A stretch of 22,739 bases of DNA from WHSM01 sp050701635 (GCA_050701635.1 JBOGDF010000039.1:1-22739); one strand, 5' to 3'. Numbered from the stretch's first letter, positions 14,628 to 22,289 are shown. Notes: generated by a model not told the origin, from the letters alone. Translations and numbers: made by a program.

Positions 14628-15770
14628 ATGCCTAAGCCGCTGTGCGTCCTACTGCCCGAGATAGGAGTTGCCAGCGAGACGTTTCTGCGCTGGGACGTCC
14701 AGCGGTTGCTCCCTGGCGGCACGGTCGTCGTAGCCGACCCTCCGCCCCGCGGAGAGACCGTCACCGGCGTGCCGACGTGGGACGCGGGCGACACGCCGCG
14801 TCTCGTCTTCGGCCCGCTGCCAGGCGATCCGCCGCCAAGCCTCGCAAGGCAGAACGCCCTGCTGAACTTCCTTGCCGAGCATGACGTTGAGGTTGTTCTG
14901 GCGGAGTACTTCGACTTCGCCGACCGCTGGTTCGAGCTGCTCTTGAAGGCGGGCGTGCGGGTGTGGGTGCGCGGGCACGGGATTGATATGACTGCCCGTC
15001 TTCGCGAGCCCCGCTGGCGGCGGGCGTACCGACGCTTCGCTGAGGCTTCCGGGCTGATCGTCCCCAGCAACGCCGCCGCAGGCCGGCTCGTGGATCTGGG
15101 TCTACCCTCTGAGCGCGTGCACGTGATTCGGTTCTGCGTCGACGCCCCAGCAGTTCCACCCAGTCGAAGGCGGCGGGGCCCGGATGTGAGATGCGTGGCG
15201 GTGGGTCGCCTGGTCGAGAAGAAGGCGCCGCTGCTGCTGCTGAAGTCCTTTCACGCCGCGAGCGCCGTCGATCCCCGGCTAACTCTCGACCTCGTCGGAG
15301 ACGGGCCGCTCATGGCCGATGTGCGCCGGTTCATCAGCGCCCGCCGGCTCGGCAGGCGAGTCAAGATTCACGGCAGGCTCCCGCACGACCAGACGCTGTC
15401 GGTGATCGGCGGCGCGGACCTGTTTCTACACCACGCGGTGACCGCCGACACCGATGGCGACGGCGAGGGTCAACCACTGTCGATTCTGGAAGCCATGGCC
15501 GCTGGGCTGCCCGTCATAGCGACCCACCACGAAGGGATACCGGAGATAGTCGCCAACCAGGTCAGCGGTCACCTCGTGGCCGAACGCGACGTGGCCGCTA
15601 TGAGCCACGCGATCCTGGCACTCGCCGGTGATCCAGTGCTGCGCCATCGGCTCGGCGTTGCCGCCTGGAGCACCATCCGCTCAGGCCACACCGAGGAACA
15701 CGTCCGGACACGGCTTCTAGATCTACTTGCGCTACCCAAACCGACGCAGGTTCCGGCGGGCGCCTGGTGA
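14628..15770 (+). CDS. glycosyltransferase family 4 (GT-B)
   Basis: A 380-residue GT-B enzyme. It has an N-terminal acceptor domain (PKPLCVLLPEIGVASETFLRW), the linker region CVAVGRLVEKKAPLLLLKSF, VGDGPL, and the family EX7E motif in EGQPLSILEAMAAGLPVIATHHEGIPEIV (E280, E288). It is a retaining transferase using a nucleotide sugar. The start at ATG 14628 gives the usual GT4 N-terminus, whereas upstream codons in this frame are unconvincing. It is the first gene of a four-gene operon, with a stop that overlaps the GTG of the next gene (GTGA, 15767-15770). The promoter region is shared with divergent argS. Confidence 0.88.
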   Translation: MPKPLCVLLPEIGVASETFLRWDVQRLLPGGTVVVADPPPRGETVTGVPTWDAGDTPRLVFGPLPGDPPPSLARQNALLNFLAEHDVEVVLAEYFDFADRWFELLLKAGVRVWVRGHGIDMTARLREPRWRRAYRRFAEASGLIVPSNAAAGRLVDLGLPSERVHVIRFCVDAPAVPPSRRRRGPDVRCVAVGRLVEKKAPLLLLKSFHAASAVDPRLTLDLVGDGPLMADVRRFISARRLGRRVKIHGRLPHDQTLSVIGGADLFLHHAVTADTDGDGEGQPLSILEAMAAGLPVIATHHEGIPEIVANQVSGHLVAERDVAAMSHAILALAGDPVLRHRLGVAAWSTIRSGHTEEHVRTRLLDLLALPKPTQVPAGAW

Positions 15771-17434
15771 GGAACGTCGTCTTCCTGGTCAAGAACGGCA
15801 TCGGCTTCGGCCACATCCGGCGTGCCGTGCTGCTCGCCGAAGCGGTGCAACGCGCCAGCGAGGTTCAGCCCGTCATCATCAGCCAGGCAAGCTCGCTGGC
15901 CCTCTACGCCGACACCCCGGTGAAGGTCATCAACTTTCCGCTGCTGCACCGGGTCACATCCGCCGTAGCCGAGGACCGCTACGAGTCGATCCTCGAACGG
16001 CTTCTAGACCGCCTTGACCCTGCCGTCATCGTTGAGGACACCTATCCCGACCCTCGCTACCTGAAGCTCACGGCGCTGGCCGACCGGCCCCGTCTGCTGG
16101 TGATGCGCCGCCTGGACGGCTTGTCATTCGACCAACTACGCACGCGGGGGCGATTCGCGGCCTACGACAAGATCCTCATCGCCCAAGACCCCGAGGGCTT
16201 TGCGCATGAGGGCCACAGCGGCGAGTCGCTGACAGCCGTCAGGCACAGCGGCGTCTTCTCCTTCGTCGGCAACCTCAGCCACATCCCCACGGCCCAGGAA
16301 ATCTCGGCGGCGCGACAGGCGTACGCGCCGCTCGGGGAGCCGTTGGTGGCAGTCAACGGCGGTGCCGGCGGGGACCAGATGCCCGACGGCTATGGCGACA
16401 GACTCTTCAACGCCTGCGCCACACTCGCCGCCAAGCTGCACGCCGAAGACCACCCAGCGCGGTTCGTCTTCGTCACCGGCCCCTACTACGCCGGACGACC
16501 ACTGGCCGACGCGCCCAACGTCACCGTCCGCCAGTTTGAGCCACAGCTCGCCGCGCTACTCGCCGCAGCCGACGTCGCTGTCATCAAGCCGGGCAACAAC
16601 GCGCTCTCAGAAGCCCTAAGTGGGCAGGGTAATCTTGTGCTGGTTCCAGACGCTTCATTCATGGAAGGCCTAGATAAGCACGCTAGGCGAGTCGCCCGAC
16701 GCTACGGCGGCGCAGTCGCCAACAACGACCCGCACGCCTTGGAAACTGCAGTCCGAGCAGCATTGAAACTGCCACCACGCACCGTTCGCCCCGAACCCAA
16801 CACCAACGGCATCGACGCCGTAGTGGCTGCCATCCACCGGCACGCATCGCCAAGGCCAGTTGCGATTTGCCGCCGCATTCTGCTCCTGCTGTCTCCCGGC
16901 GCGCAGCTGCACCCAGAGCGGGTCCGAGAAATCCTACCGCAGGCCCTATCGAATGCAGTCGTCATCGATGACACCTGCCCGGGCGGCGACGTCGCCACGC
17001 TCGCCGGCTGGCGGTCACGCGCCGGCTCCCGGCGCCCAAAGGCGGTCGTTCTGGACGGCGCACCACCATCGGAAACACCACAAGCACTCGCCGACCAAGG
17101 CGCCAGCCTGTTGATCACATCCGGGCCAGCGTCCCCTGCCATCGAACGGTGGCTGAGGCTGGCCCCAGCCTCTCCTGCGCTCACCATCGTCGCTAGCTCC
17201 ATGGTCCGAGCAAAGCCAGGCAGAACTGATCTTCTCACCCGGCGCCTTGCCGCGCTGCTGGACGCCGCCGATCCCGCCTGCCTTTTCCTAGACCTGTCCC
17301 GGCTGACGGGCGCCACCGAAGTGCACGACTACCTGAGACATCTGGCGTCATGGCTGGCAGAACAGCCCATCCTTCTGGTCTCACCGCAAGAAACGACAGC
17401 CATGCGGTCGCGACGCCTTCTGGAGTCAGCATGA
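15767..17434 (+). CDS. MurG/GT28-like glycosyltransferase with extra C-terminal region
   Basis: A 555-residue protein. Residues 1-350 look like a GT-B glycosyltransferase: FLVKNGIGFGHIRRAVLLAEAV at the N-terminus is the Gly-rich GxGHxxR loop of MurG and relatives, RFVFVTGPYY is the domain-2 strand, and AVIKPGNNALSEALS (K274-P-G, E282) sits at the donor-binding position. Residues about 365-555 are unlike the usual family end. They show ICRRILLLLSPGAQLHPERV, VDDT-like and LLITSGPASPAIERWL segments of a Rossmann-like alternation, but no motif I can name. It may be a second fused domain. Both ends overlap neighbours by four bases. Confidence 0.75.
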   Translation: MRNVVFLVKNGIGFGHIRRAVLLAEAVQRASEVQPVIISQASSLALYADTPVKVINFPLLHRVTSAVAEDRYESILERLLDRLDPAVIVEDTYPDPRYLKLTALADRPRLLVMRRLDGLSFDQLRTRGRFAAYDKILIAQDPEGFAHEGHSGESLTAVRHSGVFSFVGNLSHIPTAQEISAARQAYAPLGEPLVAVNGGAGGDQMPDGYGDRLFNACATLAAKLHAEDHPARFVFVTGPYYAGRPLADAPNVTVRQFEPQLAALLAAADVAVIKPGNNALSEALSGQGNLVLVPDASFMEGLDKHARRVARRYGGAVANNDPHALETAVRAALKLPPRTVRPEPNTNGIDAVVAAIHRHASPRPVAICRRILLLLSPGAQLHPERVREILPQALSNAVVIDDTCPGGDVATLAGWRSRAGSRRPKAVVLDGAPPSETPQALADQGASLLITSGPASPAIERWLRLAPASPALTIVASSMVRAKPGRTDLLTRRLAALLDAADPACLFLDLSRLTGATEVHDYLRHLASWLAEQPILLVSPQETTAMRSRRLLESA

Positions 17435-17652
17435 CAAGTCAAGAGACAACTCAACCAACGCCGACCGAACCGGACCTGGACACGATCCTCATTCACGACG
17501 TTCGGCGCGCAGATGGTGATGTAGACGCACTCGCAGGCCGAGTCCTCGCCCTGCTCGAGGAGGGCAAGAACCTGGTGGACCTCTCAAAGCACGATACCCG
17601 CGGCACGACCATCCACCTGCGGGCCTGCACACATGGAGCCAATCGGCAATGA
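17431..17652 (+). CDS. small hypothetical protein, 73 aa
   Basis: ATG 17431 overlaps the previous stop and TGA 17650-17652 overlaps the next ATG, so this short gene is locked into the operon on both sides and is very likely real. The product starts with a Thr/Gln/Pro-rich leader, has an acidic helical middle (DVDALAGRVLALLEEGKNLVDL) and ends RGTTIHLRACTHGANRQ with a single Cys. I recognise no family. It carries no DSL phosphopantetheine site, so it is not an acyl carrier. It could be a subunit or chaperone of a neighbouring enzyme, or a peptide substrate, but nothing decides between these. Confidence 0.7.
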   Translation: MTSQETTQPTPTEPDLDTILIHDVRRADGDVDALAGRVLALLEEGKNLVDLSKHDTRGTTIHLRACTHGANRQ

Positions 17653-18374
17653 CAGCACCTGCACTGACTGCCCGCCTAGCCGCTGAGGTGCGCGCGAAGG
17701 GCTATGCGATCTGGCCCGAGTTCCTCAGCCCCGCCCGATGCGCCGCACTGCGAGACCTCGCCCAAGCGCTCGCTGAAAGCGAACACGCGAACCACTACCC
17801 CGGGTCGACACGAGTATGGGACCTTTTCCGACACGGCCAACCGTTCACGGACCTGCTCACCGACCCTTGCCTCTCGGCCCTGCTCAACAGCCTCTTGGGC
17901 GAGCACCACCTGCTGTCGGACTTCAGCCTCAACGTGGTTCACCCGGGACAACCCGTCGACAACTGGCACATCGACTACCCCTACAACGAGATGCCGAGCC
18001 CGGTCACCGGCTCCATCCTCGGCCTGCAATGTGTCCTCGCCCTCGACCAGTTCCACGAAGGCAACGGCGCCACCCAACTGGTCCCCGGTTCGGACAATCC
18101 ACCACGGAACCCCGACCCGCAGGCCATCGACCAACAGGTCGTGTTCTGCGCTGAGCCAGGAACGCTGCTGGTCATGGCCGCCGCCACGTGGCACCGCTCA
18201 GGCGTCAACGCGTCAGGCGCGAGACGCTCTGCGGCCTTGCTCAGCTTCGTCGAGCGTTGGGTCAGGCCGATGTCCGATCCCCCAGAGCCAGGGCCGTGGA
18301 CCTCCACTGACGCGCTTCGGACACTGCTCGGGACGCAGCGTCCACCCGACACCATCAACGGCGTGCCGGTCTAG
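17649..18374 (+). CDS. PhyH-family Fe(II)/2-oxoglutarate dioxygenase
   Basis: A 241-residue protein. The facial triad is visible as NWHIDYPYNE (H107, D109) and ATWHRSG (H182), followed by the 2-oxoglutarate-binding Arg in GARRSAAL (R192/R193). The segment HEGNGATQLVPGSD is typical of phytanoyl-CoA-hydroxylase-like enzymes. Members hydroxylate, halogenate or desaturate small molecules, fatty acyl groups and amino acids. It is the last gene of the GT4 operon. It is a cytoplasmic, complete enzyme that probably tailors the same product. Its TAG (18372-18374) overlaps the stop of the convergent acetyltransferase within CTAG. Confidence 0.87.
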   Translation: MTAPALTARLAAEVRAKGYAIWPEFLSPARCAALRDLAQALAESEHANHYPGSTRVWDLFRHGQPFTDLLTDPCLSALLNSLLGEHHLLSDFSLNVVHPGQPVDNWHIDYPYNEMPSPVTGSILGLQCVLALDQFHEGNGATQLVPGSDNPPRNPDPQAIDQQVVFCAEPGTLLVMAAATWHRSGVNASGARRSAALLSFVERWVRPMSDPPEPGPWTSTDALRTLLGTQRPPDTINGVPV

Positions 18375-18868
18375 CCGGAAGCCGCATTTCGCACGACTCG
18401 GGCGGGCACACCCACGACAGTCGCCCCATCGGGGACATCACCGATGACTACCGCGCCCGCGCCCACGCGCGCTCCCTTACCTATTCGAAGGCTCCGCTCA
18501 TGCGGAGTGATCACGACGGCGTTCGCGCCGATCATCACACCGTCCTCAATGACGATCCGATGAGGCGAACCCGCCGGAGCGCGCACGGCAAGGGTGACGT
18601 TCTGCCAGATGCGCACACCCTGGCCAACCGTCACATTGTCATGAACCACCGTCCCGAGCCCATGGTGACCGAGATACACGTCAGGACTCACCTCCCCACC
18701 CACAGCCAACGAGTTGTGATACAGAATCGAATTCAGCTGCTTGACGAGCTTCGCAAGTCGGCGAAATCCCCGCTTGCGGAGCGCAATCGCCAGGAGCCAT
18801 AGCTTCTCCGGTCCCACACGCCACCTCCAGATCGGCACAAGATACGCCGACCTGGCCGTGCTCCACAC
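18371..18868 (-). CDS. serine O-acetyltransferase-like hexapeptide-repeat transferase
   Basis: 165 residues from GTG 18868. YLVPIWRWRVGPEKLWLLAIAL begins the family-typical N-terminus. The left-handed beta-helix then runs through VSPDVYLGHHGLGTVVHDNVTVGQGVRIWQNVTLAV, IVIEDGVMIGANAVVI, RIGKGARVGAGAVVIGDV and ends GATVVGVPARVV. GHHGLG carries the presumed catalytic His. CysE relatives move acetyl or other acyl groups from CoA to serine or sugar hydroxyls. In this locus a sugar acetylation is plausible. I prefer GTG 18868 because AGGAG lies 11 bases upstream. ATG 18931 is in frame but lies inside the transposon end and has no ribosome site. Confidence 0.8.
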   Translation of the reverse strand: MWSTARSAYLVPIWRWRVGPEKLWLLAIALRKRGFRRLAKLVKQLNSILYHNSLAVGGEVSPDVYLGHHGLGTVVHDNVTVGQGVRIWQNVTLAVRAPAGSPHRIVIEDGVMIGANAVVITPHERSLRIGKGARVGAGAVVIGDVPDGATVVGVPARVVRNAASG

Positions 18869-18879
18869 CGGTCGGGTTG

Positions 18880-18884
18880 CTCCT
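18880..18884 (-). promoter_or_regulatory. ribosome binding site of the acetyltransferase gene
   Basis: On the - strand AGGAG ends 11 bases before GTG 18868. It lies outside the transposon, so the native start and ribosome site survived the insertion, while any promoter beyond 18894 was moved 3.4 kb away. Confidence 0.4.
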
Positions 18885-18888
18885 GCTC

Positions 18889-18894
18889 CCCCAC
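18889..18894. repeat. left target-site duplication CCCCAC
   Basis: CCCCAC sits directly outside the TGTTGA end and is repeated exactly at 22290-22295 outside the other end. This is a 6-bp direct repeat typical of DDE transposition. Confidence 0.75.
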
Positions 18895-18908
18895 TGTTGA
18901 CCGTCGTT
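18895..18908. repeat. left terminal inverted repeat
   Basis: TGTTGACCGTCGTT. It pairs with the right end at 22276-22289 (11 of 14 identical). It begins with TG as in most DDE elements. Confidence 0.65.
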
Positions 18909-18958
18909 GATCTTGCAGAGGACGACGTCATTCGTTGTGTCGATGACCGGGGCGTGGA

Positions 18959-18991
18959 AAGGCCCCGCCTGCTCGTGGCTGGCGGGGCCTT
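18959..18991 (-). terminator. intrinsic terminator after the transposon ATPase gene
   Basis: Arms AAGGCCCCGCC (18959-18969) and GGCGGGGCCTT (18981-18991) make a perfect 11-bp stem with an 11-base loop, 38 bases past the ATPase stop. A short run of T follows on the - strand. It would keep transposon transcripts out of the acetyltransferase gene. Confidence 0.75.
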
Positions 18992-19029
18992 CGTCTGACG
19001 AGTGACGGTGTCGTCGGCGGGGTGACGGG

Positions 19030-19842
19030 TTAGTCGGCGCCGATTTCGGAGATGGCGATGCGGGCGGCTTTCTCGTCGACGATGCCGGCGTTGCGGGCGA
19101 ATGCCGCGGTGAGGGCGTTGACGGCGAGGTTGTTGACTGCTCGCGGGTAGCCGCGTGAGGCGTTGTGGATCAGGGTGACCGCGTCGTCGCTGAACAGGGT
19201 GTCCGAGCGCCCGGCGATCTTGACGTGGTGCGTGATGTAGTCGCCGGTCTCTTTCGCGCTCATGCCGGCCAGGGCGTAGCGGACGGTAATGCGCTGGTCG
19301 AGCGCGGCGAGCACGCCGAGACGTAGCCGCTGCCGAAGTGTCGGCTGCCCGATCAGCAAGGCGGCGAACGGCGCACCCGAGTCCATGTCGTGATTGGTGA
19401 GCATGCGCACGGCCTCGAGTTGCGCGTTGTCCAGAAGGTGCGCCTCGTCGAAGATCACGATCGGGGTGCGGCCCCGTTCGGCGTGTTCGGCGGCCAGCGC
19501 CGCCGCGGCTTGCGGGACCAGCGTCGCGGTGTAGAAGCTCGGCACCTGGCCGAGCGCGGACACGACGTGGTGCAGCATGCCGCGGACCCCGACCGACGGG
19601 TTCGGCAGGTAGATCACGACGTGCCGGGACGTGTCCGGCGCGGCGGTCGCGGCGCGGACGGCGACGGTCTTGCCCGCGCCGACCTCGCCGGTGATCACTC
19701 CCAGGGCGTGCTGTTCGATGCACCAGCCGATCCGGGCGACCGCTTCGGCGTGCCCGTCGTGACGGTGCAGCATCGACGGCGCCAGGCTCCGGCCGAACGG
19801 CATCCGGGTGAATCCCCAATGCGACTGCAGACGTGAGCTCAC
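19030..19842 (-). CDS. ExeA/TniB-type AAA+ ATPase of the transposon
   Basis: A 270-residue protein. Walker A is GEVGAGKT (residues 52-59) and Walker B is IVIFDEAHLL (D132, E133). A C-terminal lid region has GYPRAVNNLAVNAL, the sensor-2-like Arg segment of ExeA/TniB/IstB-related ATPases. Such ATPases pair with Mu/TniA-like transposases to choose targets and activate strand transfer. The N-terminal WGFTRMPFGRS is typical of the ExeA-like subgroup. The start overlaps the transposase stop by four bases (19839-19842), so the two are produced together. Confidence 0.88.
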   Translation of the reverse strand: MSSRLQSHWGFTRMPFGRSLAPSMLHRHDGHAEAVARIGWCIEQHALGVITGEVGAGKTVAVRAATAAPDTSRHVVIYLPNPSVGVRGMLHHVVSALGQVPSFYTATLVPQAAAALAAEHAERGRTPIVIFDEAHLLDNAQLEAVRMLTNHDMDSGAPFAALLIGQPTLRQRLRLGVLAALDQRITVRYALAGMSAKETGDYITHHVKIAGRSDTLFSDDAVTLIHNASRGYPRAVNNLAVNALTAAFARNAGIVDEKAARIAISEIGAD

Positions 19843-21347
19843 GACCCCACCGCCGTCGGACCGTCGACCGGCTCGTTGCCGTCGCTGGTGAGGGCGTCGT
19901 CGATGGTCAGCTGCCCCGGCAGCTGACCGTCATCCGGCGGTGCTGCCGGCGACGCTGGTGGAGTCGAGTAGAGAGCGTGGAATCCGATGCGTTCCTCGTC
20001 CTGCAGTTGTTGCTGGTGGGCGTCGGCGACCAGTTGCAGGTAGGCGATCCCGGTGTTCGGGACCGGTGCCGTGTCCGGGGTTTCGGGGCGGGCTTTGGGG
20101 TGTGTGTGGCGGGTGATACGGAACGGTACGGCGCGGCCGTAGTGACAGCCGCGGTAGTGCACCTCGATCGTTTCCAGGTCGAACGGGGAGAACACCAACT
20201 CGACCTTGCAGCCCACCAGCACCGCCTCGACCTCGTAGGTGTTGCCGTGTAGCGACACCGTCGCGGTCTTGGTGACGGTGCGCCGTTCGGACCATTGGAA
20301 CGCCTCGGTCAGCGCCTCGGTCGACGGCATGACCGGGCCGTGCCCGGCCGCCTGCCACCCGTCGTCCCAACGCTGCAACGGTGTCTGCCCGGTCTCAGAA
20401 TGCACGCGGTGGTGGTACTGGGACTCGACCCACGCGGTGAACAGCGCGTTCAACTCCAGCAGCGCAGCCGCGTGCGTGAGACCACGCTCGGCGAGCTCGG
20501 CAGCGGTCGAATCCGTGACCTCGACAAGGAACTGGTCCCGCACGCTCCGGAACCACCTCTCGATTTTGCCTCTGCCTTGCGGGCGGTGCGGTGTCGAATG
20601 GACCAGGCGGATGCCGAGTTTGCCGCACGCGCGCAGCAGCCACGCGTCGACGAACGCGCTGCCGTTATCGACATAGACGCTCGCCGGGACACCACGTGCC
20701 GCGAGGGCTGGTTGCAGCGCGGCGGCCAGGCGCACGGTGTCCTCGGCGAACCCGAACCGATACCCCACGGCCAGGCGGGAGCGGTCGTCCAAGAACGCGA
20801 AGAGGTAGGTCCTGCGGCCGCCGATCTTCGGGCCGTGCAACGCGTCGCCGACCCAACGCTCGTTGCAGGCGGCGGCCTCGAACCGGCCGAACACCGCCGT
20901 CGCGCCCTCGGCCGCCGGGCGGATCAGGTCGTGACGGTGGAACAGCCGCAGCAGCGTCGATTCCGACGGCGACCAGCCTGCCGAGGTCTTCAGGATCCGG
21001 GCGACCTGCGCGGCGGTGCGGTCCGGGTTCTCCCGCTTCAACGCCACCGCCAGCTCCAGCACCGTCGTGTCGATCCGCGTGCCGGGTTGCCGCGTCGACG
21101 GGGCCAGGGCGTCGAACCCGCCGGCGCGGTAACGGCGGATCCAGCGATCCAGCGTGTCGCGGGAATAGGAGTGTCGCCCGCCGAACGGGCCATCGTGGGT
21201 GCGGGCGGCGATCGCCCGCACCACCCGGCCGCGGGCCTTCATCGACAGGCCCGGTTCCAGGGCAGGGCAGATCAACTGGTAGCGGAACAACGCCACCTGC
21301 TGCGCCCTCGCCCGCCGGGTGACGTCGTCGTGATCATGCGTGGACAC
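19839..21347 (-). CDS. DDE transposase/integrase (Mu-like/IS481-like catalytic core)
   Basis: 502 residues from GTG 21347, chosen because GAGGAA lies 7 bases upstream. The longer frame to 21452 lacks such a site. The N-terminal helix-turn-helix domains (residues about 35-145) include YSRDTLDRWIRRYRAGGFDAL. The rve core has W166-V-G-D168, YVDNGSAF (D227) and GRGKIERWFRSVRDQF (E263), giving D-58-D-35-E spacing. A C-terminal Mu-type beta-barrel follows (VSLHGNTYEVEAVLVGCKVEL). The catalytic triad is complete, so the enzyme should be active. It is coupled to the ATPase gene downstream. Confidence 0.9.
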   Translation of the reverse strand: MSTHDHDDVTRRARAQQVALFRYQLICPALEPGLSMKARGRVVRAIAARTHDGPFGGRHSYSRDTLDRWIRRYRAGGFDALAPSTRQPGTRIDTTVLELAVALKRENPDRTAAQVARILKTSAGWSPSESTLLRLFHRHDLIRPAAEGATAVFGRFEAAACNERWVGDALHGPKIGGRRTYLFAFLDDRSRLAVGYRFGFAEDTVRLAAALQPALAARGVPASVYVDNGSAFVDAWLLRACGKLGIRLVHSTPHRPQGRGKIERWFRSVRDQFLVEVTDSTAAELAERGLTHAAALLELNALFTAWVESQYHHRVHSETGQTPLQRWDDGWQAAGHGPVMPSTEALTEAFQWSERRTVTKTATVSLHGNTYEVEAVLVGCKVELVFSPFDLETIEVHYRGCHYGRAVPFRITRHTHPKARPETPDTAPVPNTGIAYLQLVADAHQQQLQDEERIGFHALYSTPPASPAAPPDDGQLPGQLTIDDALTSDGNEPVDGPTAVGS

Positions 21348-21483
21348 GCGTGGATTCCTCGATTCAGCAAAGGGGAAACCCGGCTCGCTCGAACCGAGAT
21401 CTCGGCGGATCACGGTGGCCGGGCAGTGACCCTCGAGAGGATTCCCGACCATCGGCCGCGCCCGTCAGGGGCGACTCGTGTTG

Positions 21484-22068
21484 CTACCCGGCCAGCGGCC
21501 ATCCCGGAGCAAGAAGCCGACCAACCGAACACGCGGCAGCGACCTGCCACGCCGTCACCGGGCCGAGCACCCCGACCGGCCCGAACCTGCCCGTCAGCGC
21601 CGCGGTCGCCGCCCCGAGAGCGGCGAGCAGATCCCGCCACGGACACCCAAGGCGAGTCGGCACCGCGACATCGACACCGGCGCGACGAGCGACCTGCAGC
21701 AAGAACACGCGGGCCGGTTCGAGCCGGCCGGCAAGCCTGCGCAGCCAGCCCCGCACCGTCGCCGCCGGCACCCGCAGCCGTTGCCCGGCCGGCCGATGAC
21801 CCGCCCCAGCGGCGCGGGCCGTCACCGCCGCGCCGATCACGTCGACCACGTACGCGCGGCGCAGCAACACGGTCACCGGCAGGAGCACATGCGTGACCCG
21901 ACACGCAGTGCAGCGCGCCCGACGCGGGCGCAGCGTCTCGACCAGGCCGTGCACCCCGCGTGGCCGGGCCCACCCCCACGGCCGCAGCGATTCCTCGCAC
22001 CCCGGACACGCGAGCCGGCCGCCCACCAGCCTCGTCTCGACCAGAACCGAGTCAGCCTCTACCGTCAC
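21484..22068 (-). CDS. transposon-borne Zn-finger/HTH protein (DUF6431-like)
   Basis: 194 residues from GTG 22068, preceded by GGAGG with 8-base spacing. A TTG one codon upstream is less likely. CPGC (C21, C24) and CTAC (C53, C56) form a four-Cys zinc-binding pair, with H60 nearby. VPAATVRGWLRRLAGRL near residue 110 looks like a helix-turn-helix. I believe this matches the DUF6431 family seen beside actinobacterial transposase/ATPase pairs. The function is unknown. It may bind the ends, regulate, or select targets. It is the first gene of the element, 136 bases upstream of the transposase start. Confidence 0.7.
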   Translation of the reverse strand: MTVEADSVLVETRLVGGRLACPGCEESLRPWGWARPRGVHGLVETLRPRRARCTACRVTHVLLPVTVLLRRAYVVDVIGAAVTARAAGAGHRPAGQRLRVPAATVRGWLRRLAGRLEPARVFLLQVARRAGVDVAVPTRLGCPWRDLLAALGAATAALTGRFGPVGVLGPVTAWQVAAACSVGRLLAPGWPLAG

Positions 22069-22091
22069 CAACGGTGCCTCCGCGCATCAGC

Positions 22092-22139
22092 ACGGCCCTC
22101 CCGCTGCGGTCCTCCACGACACACAGGCGGGAGGGCCGT
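22092..22139. terminator. GC-rich hairpin inside the right end of the transposon
   Basis: Arms ACGGCCCTCCCGC (22092-22104) and GCGGGAGGGCCGT (22127-22139) form a perfect 13-bp stem with a 22-base loop, upstream of the zinc-finger gene. The side with more T is the + strand. It could stop outside transcription from entering the element, or act as a leader structure. Confidence 0.55.
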
Positions 22140-22275
22140 TGTCGTGTTCGTCGGCGCGATTCTTCACAAGCTCGGCAACCTGACGGCGCCGACCACGAGC
22201 ACCAACACCACCACGAAGATCAACCGATCATCGGCATCAGCACTGACGCCAACCGGCGCGATCGTCGGCGTTAGG

Positions 22276-22289
22276 AATGCCGCTCAACA
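22276..22289. repeat. right terminal inverted repeat
   Basis: Read from 22289 on the - strand it is TGTTGAGCGGCATT, pairing with the left end at 18895-18908. The roughly 135 bases between it and the hairpin at 22139 hold no gene and probably contain transposase-binding sites. Confidence 0.65.

Larger units (their letters stand above)
18895..22289 (-). mobile_element. three-gene transposon (DDE transposase + AAA ATPase + Zn-finger/HTH protein), 3395 bp
   Basis: The ends are TGTTGACCGTCGTT at 18895 and, on the other strand from 22289, TGTTGAGCGGCATT. These are identical at 11 of 14 positions, including the outer six. A perfect 6-bp duplication, CCCCAC, flanks both. Inside are a DUF6431-like protein, a D,D(35)E transposase and an ExeA/TniB-type ATPase, all on the - strand. 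This resembles the Tn552/Tn5053 (Mu-like transposase plus ATPase) type, here in a compact actinobacterial form. All three genes are intact and both repeats perfect, so the insertion looks recent and possibly active. It lies between an alpha/beta hydrolase gene and the acetyltransferase gene. Confidence 0.8.

Noticed and set aside
18371..19819. 482-residue - strand frame joining the acetyltransferase to sequence under the ATPase gene
   Set aside because: Only the last 165-186 residues are acetyltransferase. The rest is a shadow of the ATPase gene in another frame and crosses the terminator and transposon end.
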